64,000 nucleotides of DNA from Nocardia sienata NBRC 100364 (GTDB lineage Bacteria > Actinomycetota > Actinomycetes > Mycobacteriales > Mycobacteriaceae). The translations under genes and the position numbers were made by a program. Positions 25,756 to 34,859 of this stretch are shown piece by piece. The stretch lies in the NCBI RefSeq assembly GCF_001613205.1, contig NZ_BDBX01000003.1, forward strand, positions 248,001 to 312,000, given 5' to 3'. The notes below the pieces were generated by a model. That model saw only the letters and a program-made list of their open reading frames with translations. It was not told the DNA's origin and searched no databases. Each line of letters opens with the position of its first letter. Within the stretch, counting starts at the first letter, position 1.

Positions 25756-26048
25756 CTCGACCTTCTCTCTGGAAGAAAGAAATACTGGTTGCAAATGTGA
25801 GTCGGGTCACCAAAGCGTAGAACGCGGTGCCGGAGTGAGCAATCGGCGCCGATCGAACTGCGTGATAATGGTTCGCGTCGTCTGAGTGGCCCGAGCCTAG
25901 CCCGGATACGTGTGCTCGGCACGGTATCGGGCCGAGCTGTCCTTTTTGTGAAACCAACTGTGCGATAGCGCGCTTCGGTGTTGTCCGATCGTGGCGGTCG
26001 CCGGGTGGAAACCCGGCGCCGTGCACCACCGGACAACAAGGCGATTCA
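25756..26048. other. spacer between the tandem methyltransferase genes
   Basis: These 293 bases hold the promoter of copy 1 and, at 25979-26038, a large inverted repeat directly after the stop of copy 2. No coding frame is supported. Confidence 0.5.
25979..26038 (-). repeat. 60-bp structured inverted repeat downstream of methyltransferase copy 2
   Basis: Outer arms TGTTGTCCG/CGGACAACA (9 bp) enclose GTGG/CCAC, CGG/CCG and an inner perfect 7-bp stem GCCGGGT/ACCCGGC around a GGAA loop, about 23 bp in all. It starts ten bases after the stop of the upstream copy, the position of a terminator or an mRNA-stabilising hairpin between paralogues. Confidence 0.65.
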
Positions 26049-26927
26049 TCAGCTGTTTCCGTTCACGCTGTGCAATCGGACCGCGGGGCGTTTGTATCCG
26101 ACTCCGCCGATGATCACTTTTTCCTCCGGAAGTCGAGGGCGGGTGGCCGGCCCGGCAGGCCACCAGTCCTCGAGTTCCACGAGACCGGGAGCGACGAGCT
26201 CCAGGCCGTCGAAGTATTCGAGCTGCTGAGCGCGGGTGCGGTACCACCCCGAGCCCAGCCCCATTTCCGTGAACGCCCGCTCCAGGCGCTTGGCCAGATC
26301 GTGCAGTTCCGGGTTCTCGTCCGCGGGATCCCAGAAATTGGTGATCGCGACATACGAGCCGGCGGGCAACCGGGAAATGTATTCGCGCATGACCCGTGGC
26401 GGTTGCAGGTCGTCGTCGAGATGGTGCAGCAGCCCGCACAGGATCACCGCGACAGGCCGGTCCATATCGAGGTACTGCAGCACGTTCTTGTTCTCCAGCA
26501 GTGTGTTCTCCTCGAGGAGATCGCCGGAGACGAAATGGGTGTTCTCGTTCTGTTCCAGCAGCACCCGGCCGTGTGCGTTGCAGACCGGATCGTTGTCGAC
26601 ATAGACGACCGTGGCCTCGGGGTTCTCCTGCTGCGCGATCTGATGAGTGTTGCCCACCGTCGGTAGACCGGCGCCGATATCGAGGAATTGATCGATCGCG
26701 GCGGGTCCGGCCAGATAGCGCACCACACGGTGGAGCCAGCGCCGGTTCATCCGGGAGACGTCGCCCTGCCGCGGTGCGATCCGCAGGATCTGTTCGAAGG
26801 CGGCGCGGTCGACATCGTAGTTGTCCTTGCCGCCTAGGCTGTAGTCGTAGACACGGGCGATACTGGGCCGGGTGGTGTCCACCCCGACCGGGACACGAAC
26901 GCCTGTCCGATTAGCCGGTTCGGCCAT
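26049..26927 (-). CDS. SAM-dependent methyltransferase, SAV2177/DUF574 family (copy 2)
   Basis: This 292-residue protein is the tandem paralogue of the gene at 24877-25755. Length and motifs are the same (FLDIGAGLPTVGNTHQIAQ, GSGWYRTRAQQLEYF), and N-terminal halves are nearly identical while the last 100 residues differ more (for example PEEKVIIGGVGYKRPA against PEEQVMVGGVAYKPAD). It lies upstream of copy 1 and may share transcripts with it, although a large hairpin separates the two. The methylated substrate is unknown. Confidence 0.9.
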   Translation of the reverse strand: MAEPANRTGVRVPVGVDTTRPSIARVYDYSLGGKDNYDVDRAAFEQILRIAPRQGDVSRMNRRWLHRVVRYLAGPAAIDQFLDIGAGLPTVGNTHQIAQQENPEATVVYVDNDPVCNAHGRVLLEQNENTHFVSGDLLEENTLLENKNVLQYLDMDRPVAVILCGLLHHLDDDLQPPRVMREYISRLPAGSYVAITNFWDPADENPELHDLAKRLERAFTEMGLGSGWYRTRAQQLEYFDGLELVAPGLVELEDWWPAGPATRPRLPEEKVIIGGVGYKRPAVRLHSVNGNS

Positions 26928-26993
26928 GAATACCTCTCTCTACGTTGTGGATCGAACAGGGCGATGTTAAGCCGTCCCCCCGGTGGCGGCCCC

Positions 26994-27449
26994 TCAGGCG
27001 TCCTTACTGCGCTCGAGGACCTTGCCCGGCAGCCAGCCGGCGCCCAGATCCGTGACCCGCCACCAGTCGATATCGATCACCAGCGCGGTGACCGGCGTGG
27101 CGAAGAACGGCTCGATCCGGGGTTCTTTGCGCAGCAGCGCCTGGAAGGTCTCGTCCTGGTCGGCCTTCTCGCGCAGCGTGGCCGTGCCCAAACCCTGGGC
27201 GAAGGGATCCGCGATGCCGCCCGGTACCACCTTCACACCCACATTGGGATTGGCTTTGAGTTGATCCAGGGTCCGGCCACTGTTCTCCAGGATGAGAGTC
27301 AGGCGGAAAAGGTCGTCGTCGAGGTTGGCGAAGAAGGCGCTCGTCGCCCAGTTGACGCCGTCTTTGGAGGTGGCCAGGTCGATACTGGAGTGACCGAGGA
27401 CTCCGGTCAGTTTCGTGCGGATCTCGGTGGTGGTGACTGTGTCGGACAT
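26994..27449 (-). CDS. pyridoxamine 5'-phosphate oxidase-like (split-barrel FMN/F420) protein
   Basis: This 151-residue protein has the split beta-barrel flavin/F420-binding pattern: LGHSSIDLATSKDGVNWATSAFFANLDDD, LILENSGRTLDQLKANPNVGVKVVPGG and GLGTATLREKADQDETF. It belongs to the PNPOx-like group, which in actinobacteria includes F420-dependent reductases and heme or biliverdin-related enzymes. No partner gene is close, and the next gene upstream is 750 bases away. Substrate and cofactor cannot be told from sequence. Confidence 0.8.
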   Translation of the reverse strand: MSDTVTTTEIRTKLTGVLGHSSIDLATSKDGVNWATSAFFANLDDDLFRLTLILENSGRTLDQLKANPNVGVKVVPGGIADPFAQGLGTATLREKADQDETFQALLRKEPRIEPFFATPVTALVIDIDWWRVTDLGAGWLPGKVLERSKDA

Positions 27450-28201
27450 GGGGTCTCCAACTGTTACGGGTGCCTGTTCCGGGCACGCCGGCTGTTGCGG
27501 TGATCGGAAAGGGGGCCGGACACCGACCGCATGGGCGGGCCCGAGGGCGACCCCGTGATGCGGCGATGTGTGCGGCGGTCGGTGGAATATGCTCGCGGCC
27601 CAGTCCTGTTCGTCGAAACGTACGGTGGAAGCGGACTGCTTCGGGGGGAAACGGCCGGTTCCGGTCGACTCCGGATCACCCTATCGGGCTGGGGCCGATC
27701 CGTCCCGGCGAGGGCCCCCGACGGTGATCGGGATGCGTTGATTTCCAACGATTTACGCGCAGAGCCGGTGCGATGGCGCCGATTCGCGCGGGGGTTGCCG
27801 CCGCCGGGCGGTCGGGCCGGTTCGTCTTCGCGGGCCGGCCGCACACGCGCTATGCTGGAAACAACTCCAGTGGTACTCGCTCCTGCTGCCGATGCCCTCA
27901 TCGGTGTCGTCTCCCAGGTCTTCGCGGTACAGGTGAAGCCGGACGTCGTGTCGTGGGGGAGTTTACGCAAGGAAACCTGATACCGCGTGCAAACAGGAAG
28001 ATGCTACGGGTATGGGGCACTATAGGATTCGATCCGCACGTTCGCGGCAATAGGTTGCCGCACGACTGCCGGGTCCGTCCGGAGCGGGCGCGTTACCGGA
28101 ATATGCGCCTACCGGATAGTAGGATTGCTCGCCGACCGGTGCGGTTCGGCGGTGGCGGGCGCCGTACGATGCAGCACAGCACGAACTGGCCAGAGGCGAC
28201 C
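27450..28201. other. 750-bp gene-poor stretch before the XRE regulator
   Basis: The divergent gap between the PNPOx-like gene and the XRE regulator is long and less GC-rich than its surroundings. One frame (27531-27980) is open for 149 codons and a 43-codon sub-frame starts at ATG 27852, but codon use does not match neighbouring genes. No DUF397 gene, which often accompanies such regulators, is present here. Confidence 0.5.
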
Positions 28202-29095
28202 ATGACACACGAGCGAGACGATTCCGATATCCCGGATCAGGCGGAAGCCGATCGTGGGCCGACCGTGTTACGTATCTCGCTCGGCAGCAGATTGCGCCGT
28301 TTGCGGGAGGCGTGCGGGATCAGCCGCGAGGACGCCGGTGATCACATCCGCGGTTCCCATGCCAAGATCAGCCGGCTCGAGCTGGGCCGGACCCGCTTCC
28401 GGGAGCGCGACCTGCTCGACCTGCTGAAGCTCTACGGGGTGGACGATCCGGACAAGCTGGCCGTCTATGTCGATCTGATGAAGAAGGCGAACGATCCGGG
28501 GTGGTGGCAGCCGTTCAACGATGTGCTGCCGAACTGGTTCGAGAACTATATCGGTCTGGAGCAGGCCGCTTCCACGATCCGCACCTACGAGGCGCAATTC
28601 GTACCGGGTCTGCTGCAGACCGAGTCCTACGCACGGTCGGTGATCACGCTCGGTAACGACGACGAGACCGAACGCCGGGTCGGTATCCGGATGCGCCGCC
28701 AGGACATCCTGAGCCGTGCCGCGGCGCCGACACTGTGGGCGGTCGTGGACGAGAATGCGCTGCGCCGCCCGATCGACGGCTACGCCGAATTGCGGGATCA
28801 GATCGAACATCTCATCGCCGCCTCCGACCGGCCCAATGTCAAAATCCAGGTGCTGCCCTATTCGGTGGGCGGCCATCCGGCGGCCGGCGGTTCGTTCAGT
28901 ATTCTCCGGTTCCCGGAGCCCGAGCTACCGGACATGGTCTATATGGAGCAGCTCACCACCTCGCACTACCTGGAGAAGAAGCAGGATGTCGAGGTCTATA
29001 TGACGGTGATGAACAAGTTGAGCGTTATCGCGCTCACCCCGGGGGAGAGCCGGGACTATCTGCGTAAGGTGCTCTCCGAACTGCCCGCCGAGTAG
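28202..29095 (+). CDS. XRE-family regulator with DUF5753 domain
   Basis: This 297-residue protein has an N-terminal helix-turn-helix (SLGSRLRRLREACGISREDAGDHIRGSHAKISRLELGR) and a C-terminal DUF5753 sensor-like domain (about 100-290), with EAQFVPGLLQTESYARSVI and MVYMEQLTTSHYLEKKQDV. Members regulate development and antibiotic production in Streptomyces and commonly sit next to a DUF397 gene. No DUF397 gene is seen within a kilobase here, and the nearest partner candidates are the two DUF574 methyltransferases 1.3 kb away. The ATG at 28202 excludes a long non-family extension. Confidence 0.92.
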   Translation: MTHERDDSDIPDQAEADRGPTVLRISLGSRLRRLREACGISREDAGDHIRGSHAKISRLELGRTRFRERDLLDLLKLYGVDDPDKLAVYVDLMKKANDPGWWQPFNDVLPNWFENYIGLEQAASTIRTYEAQFVPGLLQTESYARSVITLGNDDETERRVGIRMRRQDILSRAAAPTLWAVVDENALRRPIDGYAELRDQIEHLIAASDRPNVKIQVLPYSVGGHPAAGGSFSILRFPEPELPDMVYMEQLTTSHYLEKKQDVEVYMTVMNKLSVIALTPGESRDYLRKVLSELPAE

Positions 29096-29124
29096 GCCGG
29101 ACGCAGCGGGGGGAGAGTGTTTCC

Positions 29125-29141
29125 GCGCCGGTATCCGGTGC
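29125..29141 (+). terminator. small stem-loop after the XRE regulator
   Basis: GCGCCGG pairs with CCGGTGC around the loop TAT, with one G-T pair, 29 bases after the regulator stop. It is a modest terminator candidate. Confidence 0.35.
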
Positions 29142-29266
29142 GGGTGGGGGGAGCGGCGCATCGAGTAGCCGAACCGCCCTTGGGAGGCGGAGATCCTGTC
29201 CGATCCGCCGGGGCAGCCCGTCGAACCGAACCGACTTCCACGACCACGGCATAGAATGCTCTTACG

Positions 29267-29282
29267 TAGATATGCGCATCTA
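29267..29282. promoter_or_regulatory. imperfect palindrome upstream of the M20 peptidase gene
   Basis: TAGATATGCGCATCTA has five paired bases at each end around a near-symmetric ATGCGC centre, in an unusually AT-rich patch 68 bases before the peptidase start. It could be an operator or promoter element. Confidence 0.3.
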
Positions 29283-29349
29283 ACTATGTATATTCGGCAG
29301 CGGTCGCGCCGGAAGGAAGCAAGGACACACAGGATGGTAGGAAGGGGGC

Positions 29350-30708
29350 GTGGCCGCTACAGGTGATTATTCGGGTTCTGCTCGTTCTCGTGCCGTGGCG
29401 GAGGTGGTGGAGCTGGTCAGCACGCTGATCCGTTTCGACACCTCCAATACCGGTGATCTCGCGACCACCAAGGGCGAACGAGAGTGTGCCGAATGGGTGG
29501 CGCGGCAACTGGAAGACGCCGGCTACACCACCGAATACGTGGAATCCGGCGCCCCGGGCCGCGGGAATGTTTTCGCGCGGCTGCCGGGCGCCGACCCCGG
29601 CCGCGGCGCGCTGCTGTTGCACGGTCACCTCGACGTGGTGCCGGCCCAGGCCGCGGACTGGAGTGTGCACCCGTTCTCGGGTGCCGTACAGGGCGGTTAC
29701 GTCTGGGGTCGCGGCGCGATCGATATGAAGGACATGGTGGGGATGATGCTGGCGGTGGCCCGCCAGTTCAAGATCGAGGGGACGGTCCCGCCCCGGGACC
29801 TCGTCTTCGCCTTCCTGGCCGACGAAGAGAACGGGGGGAAATGGGGTTCGCACTGGCTTGTGGAGAACCGGCCCGACCTCTTCGAAGGCGTCACCGAGGC
29901 GGTCGGCGAGGTCGGCGGGTTCTCCCTGACCGTCCCACGTCCGGACGGCGGTGAGCGGCGCCTCTATCTGGTGGAGACGGCGGAGAAGGGGCTGGGCTGG
30001 ATGAGATTGCGCGCGAAGGCGCGCGCGGGCCACGGTTCGTTCCTGCACGAGGACAATGCCGTCACCATCCTGGCGTCGGCGGTGGCGCGCCTGGGCACCC
30101 ATACGTTTCCGCTGGTGCTCTCCGATTCGGTGGCCGAGTTCCTGGCCGCCGTATCGGAGGAGTCCGGTCTGGAGTTCGATCCGGGGAGTCCGGATATCGA
30201 GGGCACACTGGCCAAACTGGGATCCATTTCGCGGATCATCGGCGCGACCCTGCGTGATACCGCCAACCCGACCATGTTGAACGCCGGCTACAAGGCGAAT
30301 GTCATCCCGCAGACCGCGGAGGCGGTGGTGGACTGCCGGGTGGTCCCGGGTCGGCAGGCCGAGTTCGAACGTGAAGTGGACGAGCTCATCGGTCCGGATG
30401 TGGAGCGGGAGTGGATCACCAAGCTCGATTCCTACGAAACGACCTTCGACGGTCATCTCGTGGACGCGATGAACGATGCGATCCTGGCCCACGACCCCCA
30501 GGGCCGGACCGTCCCGTACATGCTTTCCGGAGGCACCGACGCTAAAGCCCTCGCGCATCTGGGTATCCGGTGTTTCGGGTTCGCGCCACTGCGGTTGCCG
30601 CCGGAGCTGGATTTCGCGGCCCTGTTCCACGGTGTGGATGAGCGTGTTCCGATCGATGCGCTCGAATTCGGCACCGAGGTGCTGGAACACTTCCTGTTGC
30701 ACAGCTGA
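29350..30708 (+). CDS. M20-family metallopeptidase (Rv2141c-like)
   Basis: This 452-residue di-zinc hydrolase of the M20/ArgE/DapE family removes acyl or amino-acid groups from small peptides or amides. Motifs are LLLHGHLDVVPA with the first metal ligand, WGRGAIDMKDMVG with the bridging Asp, FLADEENGG with the catalytic Glu, and SGGTDAKALAHLGI near the C-terminus. It is the likely orthologue of M. tuberculosis Rv2141c, and the following PEBP gene matches Rv2140c. The GTG start at 29350 fits; the substrate is unknown. It is probably cytosolic. Confidence 0.9.
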   Translation: MAATGDYSGSARSRAVAEVVELVSTLIRFDTSNTGDLATTKGERECAEWVARQLEDAGYTTEYVESGAPGRGNVFARLPGADPGRGALLLHGHLDVVPAQAADWSVHPFSGAVQGGYVWGRGAIDMKDMVGMMLAVARQFKIEGTVPPRDLVFAFLADEENGGKWGSHWLVENRPDLFEGVTEAVGEVGGFSLTVPRPDGGERRLYLVETAEKGLGWMRLRAKARAGHGSFLHEDNAVTILASAVARLGTHTFPLVLSDSVAEFLAAVSEESGLEFDPGSPDIEGTLAKLGSISRIIGATLRDTANPTMLNAGYKANVIPQTAEAVVDCRVVPGRQAEFEREVDELIGPDVEREWITKLDSYETTFDGHLVDAMNDAILAHDPQGRTVPYMLSGGTDAKALAHLGIRCFGFAPLRLPPELDFAALFHGVDERVPIDALEFGTEVLEHFLLHS

Positions 30709-30729
30709 TCCGATTCGAAAGAGGAGAAC

Positions 30730-31257
30730 ATGGCCGACAACCCCTACGACGCCCTGCCTTCGGTTCCGTCGTTCACCCTGACCTCCACCGATGTGTCCGA
30801 CGGCGCGACGTTGGGCAACGCCCAGGTCAGCGGTGTCTTCGGCGCCGGGGGTGCGGATGTGTCGCCGCAGCTGAGCTGGTCGGGATTCCCGGCGGAGACC
30901 AAGAGTTTCGCGGTGACGGTCTACGACCCCGACGCGCCGACGGCCTCGGGTTTCTGGCATTGGGCGGTGGCGGATATCCCGGCATCGGTGACCGAGCTGC
31001 CCGCGGGCGCCGGCAGCGAGGGCGGCGAACTGCCGTCCGGTGCGGTGACGCTGCGTAACGACGGCGGGTTCGCGGGATACGTCGGGGCGGCACCGCCGGC
31101 CGGACACGGCCCGCACCGCTATTTCATCGTGGTGCACGCGGTGGACGTGGACTCACTGGGCGTGCCGCCGGAGGCCTCCCCGGCGTTCCTCGGGTTCAAC
31201 CTGTTCTCGCACACCCTGGCGCGGGCGATTCTGGTCGGCACCTACGAGCAGAAGTAA
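30730..31257 (+). CDS. YbhB/YbcL-family PEBP-like protein (Rv2140c type)
   Basis: This 175-residue phosphatidylethanolamine-binding-like protein has the ligand-site motifs [14 protein letters not shown] and [13 protein letters not shown]. The M. tuberculosis counterpart is Rv2140c, also next to the M20 peptidase gene. GAGGAG lies just before ATG 30730. It starts 21 bases after the peptidase stop, so the two genes are cotranscribed. A physiological ligand is not established. A strong hairpin ends the transcript. Confidence 0.92.
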   Translation: MADNPYDALPSVPSFTLTSTDVSDGATLGNAQVSGVFGAGGADVSPQLSWSGFPAETKSFAVTVYDPDAPTASGFWHWAVADIPASVTELPAGAGSEGGELPSGAVTLRNDGGFAGYVGAAPPAGHGPHRYFIVVHAVDVDSLGVPPEASPAFLGFNLFSHTLARAILVGTYEQK

Positions 31258-31270
31258 TCCCGCCCTCCCG

Positions 31271-31299
31271 GTGGCCCCGGTGATATCCGCCGGGGCCAC
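31271..31299. terminator. bidirectional terminator between the PEBP gene and fadD15
   Basis: GTGGCCCCGG and CCGGGGCCAC form a perfect 10-bp stem with a nine-base loop, in the 48-base gap between convergent genes. Confidence 0.7.
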
Positions 31300-31305
31300 T
31301 GCCGT

Positions 31306-33135
31306 TCACCGGACCTGTACCTCGATCACGGTCTCGGGCGGTGAGTCGGCGCAGAGCGCTTCGATCTGTGCCGCGTACTTGGTGGCGATCGGTGCTCGTT
31401 TGAGCGACATTTTCGGGGTGAGTTCGTCACCGCCGGGTTCCCAGACAGTATCGACGATGGTGAATCGTTTGATCTGTTCGGCTCGGGACAGTTTCGTGTT
31501 CCCGGCCGCGATCGCCGCCCGCACGTCCTCGATGATCTCGGGTCGTTGCGCCAGCTGCGCGATATCGGCTGCCGCGTCGATATCCTTGGCGCGTACGGCG
31601 GCCATATCCGCGTCGAGCACGATGAGCGCGGTGATGTAGGGCTGGGCTTCGCCGAGTGCGACGACCTGGCCCACCAGCGAGGAGGCCGCTTTCACGGCGT
31701 TCTCGATATTGCTCGGGGCGATGTTCTTGCCGCTCGCGTTGATGATCATCTCCTTCTTGCGGTCGATGATCCGGAGGTAGCCGTCGGGATCGAGGGCGCC
31801 GACATCGCCGGTGTGCAACCAACCCTCCGTATCGAGGGCCTCCGCAGTTTTCTCGGGCATGCCGCGGTAGCCGTGGGTGACGAAATCTCCGCGTACCAGG
31901 ACTTCACCGTCGTCGGCGAGACGCAGTTCGACTCCGTCGACCGGACGACCCACCGAGCCGGGACGGGGTTTGTCCAGTTCGGTGTAGGTCGCGACACCGC
32001 TGGTTTCCGACATGCCCCAGACCTCGGAGACGCAGAAGCCGAGGCCCAGGAAGAATTCGAGCGTTTCCGGTGGAATGGGCGCGGCACCCGAGGACGCAAC
32101 GCGCAGGTCCGCCAGGCCGAGGCCGGCGCGCACTTTGCCGAGCAGCAGTTTCTCGGCGACGCGGTGCTGCAGGTTCAGCAGCGGGCTGCGGCCGGTGCCG
32201 GCGAGATCGGCGCGGGCGGCGGCGATTCCGGTGGCCACGGCCCACGTCGCGATGGCCTTCTTGGCGCCGGTTTCGGCGGCGAGCTTCGCCTCGACGCCAC
32301 CTTTGATCTTCTGCCAGACCCGGGGTACGCCGAAGAACACCGTGGGCCGGGCGTCCGGTAGTGCGGCGGCGATTTCGCGGGGGTCGGCGACGGTGGTGAT
32401 CTGGATGCCGGTGACGAGGTTGATGGCGTGTCCGGAAATGCGGTCGGCGACGTGCGCGGCGGGTAGATAGGACAGGGCGCGGTCGTCGAGCCCGACGTCC
32501 ATGGGACCGCTTTTCAGCGCGATGATCTGGGCGAGCACGTTGCGGTGGGTGAGCTCGACTCCCTTGGATGGGCCGGTGGTGCCGGAGGTGTAGATGACGG
32601 TGACCAGGTCGCCGGGTTCGGCGGCCCGCCACGCCGCCTCGAAGTCGAAGTCCGGGTGCGGCGCGGCTTCCAGGTCCGCAAGGGTGGTGGTGCCTTCCGC
32701 GGGGCCGTCGACGAGGACGATGTGGTCGAGCGGAATCCCGGCCGCGCGGACGGTGCCGAGGAACTGCTGCTCGGTGACGACGATTTTGTTCTCGGCGTTG
32801 GTGAATGCGTGCGCGACCTGCTCCGGAGAGCAGGTGTTGTAGACGGAGAACGGGGTGGCGCCGACGTGCAGTGCAGCGGTGTCGACGAGGTTGAATTCCG
32901 GCCGGTTGGTGAGCATAACGCCGAGGGTGTCGCCGCGGCCGAGGCCGAGTGCGGACAATCCGGCGGCGATCACCCGGACCCGCTCGCCGTACTCACGCCA
33001 GGTGATCTGCTGGGTGCCGCCGACGGTGCGGAGGGCGACCGCGTCGGGGCGCAGGGTGATGGTCTGCTGGAAGGCTGCGGGCACGGTGTCGACGAGGGCG
33101 CCCGTGCGGTGCCGGTAGACGATATCTGTGGTCAT
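31306..33135 (-). CDS. fadD15: long-chain fatty-acid-CoA ligase, FadD15-like
   Basis: This 609-residue adenylate-forming enzyme activates long-chain fatty acids to CoA thioesters. The ATP-binding P-loop IYTSGTTGPSKGVELTH, the adenylate motif GMSETSG and the hinge region DRKKEMIINASGKNIAPSNIE are all present. Length and overall pattern match M. tuberculosis FadD15 (Rv2187). I chose ATG 33135 rather than the 33174 start because it gives MTTDIVYRHRTG, the usual N-terminus. It is transcribed leftward, and a PfkB-like gene on the same strand ends 224 bases upstream. Confidence 0.87.
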   Translation of the reverse strand: MTTDIVYRHRTGALVDTVPAAFQQTITLRPDAVALRTVGGTQQITWREYGERVRVIAAGLSALGLGRGDTLGVMLTNRPEFNLVDTAALHVGATPFSVYNTCSPEQVAHAFTNAENKIVVTEQQFLGTVRAAGIPLDHIVLVDGPAEGTTTLADLEAAPHPDFDFEAAWRAAEPGDLVTVIYTSGTTGPSKGVELTHRNVLAQIIALKSGPMDVGLDDRALSYLPAAHVADRISGHAINLVTGIQITTVADPREIAAALPDARPTVFFGVPRVWQKIKGGVEAKLAAETGAKKAIATWAVATGIAAARADLAGTGRSPLLNLQHRVAEKLLLGKVRAGLGLADLRVASSGAAPIPPETLEFFLGLGFCVSEVWGMSETSGVATYTELDKPRPGSVGRPVDGVELRLADDGEVLVRGDFVTHGYRGMPEKTAEALDTEGWLHTGDVGALDPDGYLRIIDRKKEMIINASGKNIAPSNIENAVKAASSLVGQVVALGEAQPYITALIVLDADMAAVRAKDIDAAADIAQLAQRPEIIEDVRAAIAAGNTKLSRAEQIKRFTIVDTVWEPGGDELTPKMSLKRAPIATKYAAQIEALCADSPPETVIEVQVR

Positions 33136-33359
33136 GGTCCGATCCCGGTGCTGGGTGCCGCGGGCCGGTACCACCGGTACCGCCTAGACGGGTCACCGCG
33201 GCAGTGATGTGGATCACTATGTTACCGAGCATTCGGTGTCCGGGTGCGGCTTCGCCGGCGTGCGCGACTTCGACGAATTCGCGGGGGAGTCGCCCCCGAG
33301 CCGAATGTGCGGTGGTGAACCTTTCCCGCCTCGCACTCACCGGCATGCACCGCTACCGA

Positions 33360-34859
33360 TCAGTGGCTCTCGGCGGTCAGCCGGATGATCCGATCCACCT
33401 CGTCGACAGTCGGCATCGTGCCGGGTATGTCCCCGGCAAAGGCCTGCGTTGCGACCATGGCGGCGGTGGCCCAGGCAAAGTCGTGTTCATCCGCGAAACG
33501 GCGCTGCGGGTCCGGCCTTCCGTGGTCGCCGGCCACCGACAGCAGGCGATAGATGAGGGCGCCGACGAAGGCGGACCGTGAGCCGGGGATATCCGTGAGT
33601 GCCGCGGCCTGCATGCGGGGGATGTCGAGTGTGAGGCGGTCGGAGCGTACCGTGCATCCGAATTCTTCTACTACGCATACGGCCCGGGCGCCGAGCATTC
33701 GTAGCTGCTCCGCGATATGGGGCGCGGAGCGAGCAGGGACTTCGGGAACAAGGTAATCGAGTTCTCGAAGCGAACCGATCAGATAGTCCACATAGGGCAG
33801 ATAGCGGTAGAGAACCTGTGGCGAGTCGACCTTCGCGGAGGTGACGAGTACCGGTGGGCGGTCGGCCAGGGCTTGGACAGTGCCCAGAGCCTGTTCGATC
33901 ACCGGAAGCGGGGGCTCGAGAGTGATGAGAACCGCGTCGGAATCGGTGAGGGCGGACCGGACGAGCGGAGCAGTGAGTTCGGTGTCGGTCAGCCGGATCC
34001 GGTCGTCAGTGCACGCGATTGTGCCGGTGACGCCGGTGCGATTCACGATCAGGGCGGTGATCGGTGTGGCAGCCTTCGGGACGACCTTCACCAGCGAGGT
34101 GTCGATGTTCTGGGATCGCAGGTAATCGAGGATGCGCCGGCCGCCCTCGTCATCGCCGACAGAGGCGATGAACCTGACGTCGATGCCCAGGCGCGCCGCA
34201 GCAACGACACAATTGAGCCCCTTGCCGCCCGGGTTCGCCGTGAAACGCCCACGAGCGAAACCGCGAGCGTCGGGAATGGTATCCACCTGGTATACGTGGT
34301 CGATCACCGCGTCACCGATAACGGTGAGGGTCCCGATGCTCGCTCGTGCGGGGACACGGCCGTATCGATCGTCGGTGTGAACCGCCCCGGTGACCAGTAA
34401 CGCGGCGAGGGCGGTGAAAGCACGGCGTTCGGGGGTCGCGCGCAGAGAGCGCACAGTGGGAGCCGGCGGTATGGAGTCGGCGGCCGCCAGTTCGTGTAGC
34501 CGACGCCAGTGCGCCGACAGATATTCGCGGCGTGCGCCGAGATCCTGGGAGTAGAGCGCTGCGCGATCGAGGTCGGGGTCGTCTGTTCCCGCCAGCAGGC
34601 CCAGCGACAATTCGGCGTCCGTGATCACACGGTGGGTGGGCGGCAATCGGCGCGCGTGTTCGCGTACGACCGGGAGGACGGCCTGGAGCCGAGTGCTCCC
34701 GTGGTCGTCCGCGTATCGCCTGACCACGGGAAGGTCGAGAAGGGGACTTATATCGATCTCGGTTGTCCGCAGCCGCTCGGAGCTGAGGCCGGACCGTTTG
34801 CAGAGCCGGGTCAAGATATCGCGGATCGCGACGATTGCCGTGTCGTCGTGAGGAACCAT
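33360..34859 (-). CDS. PfkB-like protein with an extra N-terminal helical domain and altered GAGD motif
   Basis: The protein has 499 residues against about 310 for ordinary ribokinase-like enzymes. Residues about 1-165 form a separate helical region (LTRLCKRSGLSSERLRTTEIDISPLLDLPVVRRYA...) that is not part of the PfkB fold. From about 170 the ribokinase fold follows, with signature 1 visible as NPGGKGLNCVVAAARLG. At the second signature, where kinases have D-x-x-GAGD with the catalytic Asp, this protein reads TDIPGSRSAFVGAL; the catalytic aspartate position is Ser. It may therefore be a dead kinase acting as a sugar sensor. No regulated operon is evident nearby. Confidence 0.8.
   Translation of the reverse strand: MVPHDDTAIVAIRDILTRLCKRSGLSSERLRTTEIDISPLLDLPVVRRYADDHGSTRLQAVLPVVREHARRLPPTHRVITDAELSLGLLAGTDDPDLDRAALYSQDLGARREYLSAHWRRLHELAAADSIPPAPTVRSLRATPERRAFTALAALLVTGAVHTDDRYGRVPARASIGTLTVIGDAVIDHVYQVDTIPDARGFARGRFTANPGGKGLNCVVAAARLGIDVRFIASVGDDEGGRRILDYLRSQNIDTSLVKVVPKAATPITALIVNRTGVTGTIACTDDRIRLTDTELTAPLVRSALTDSDAVLITLEPPLPVIEQALGTVQALADRPPVLVTSAKVDSPQVLYRYLPYVDYLIGSLRELDYLVPEVPARSAPHIAEQLRMLGARAVCVVEEFGCTVRSDRLTLDIPRMQAAALTDIPGSRSAFVGALIYRLLSVAGDHGRPDPQRRFADEHDFAWATAAMVATQAFAGDIPGTMPTVDEVDRIIRLTAESH

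Noticed and set aside
27531..27980. 149-codon open frame upstream of the XRE regulator
   Set aside because: Codon use is unlike neighbouring genes, with many A/T third positions and Arg-rich stretches, and no family is recognised. Treated as non-coding.
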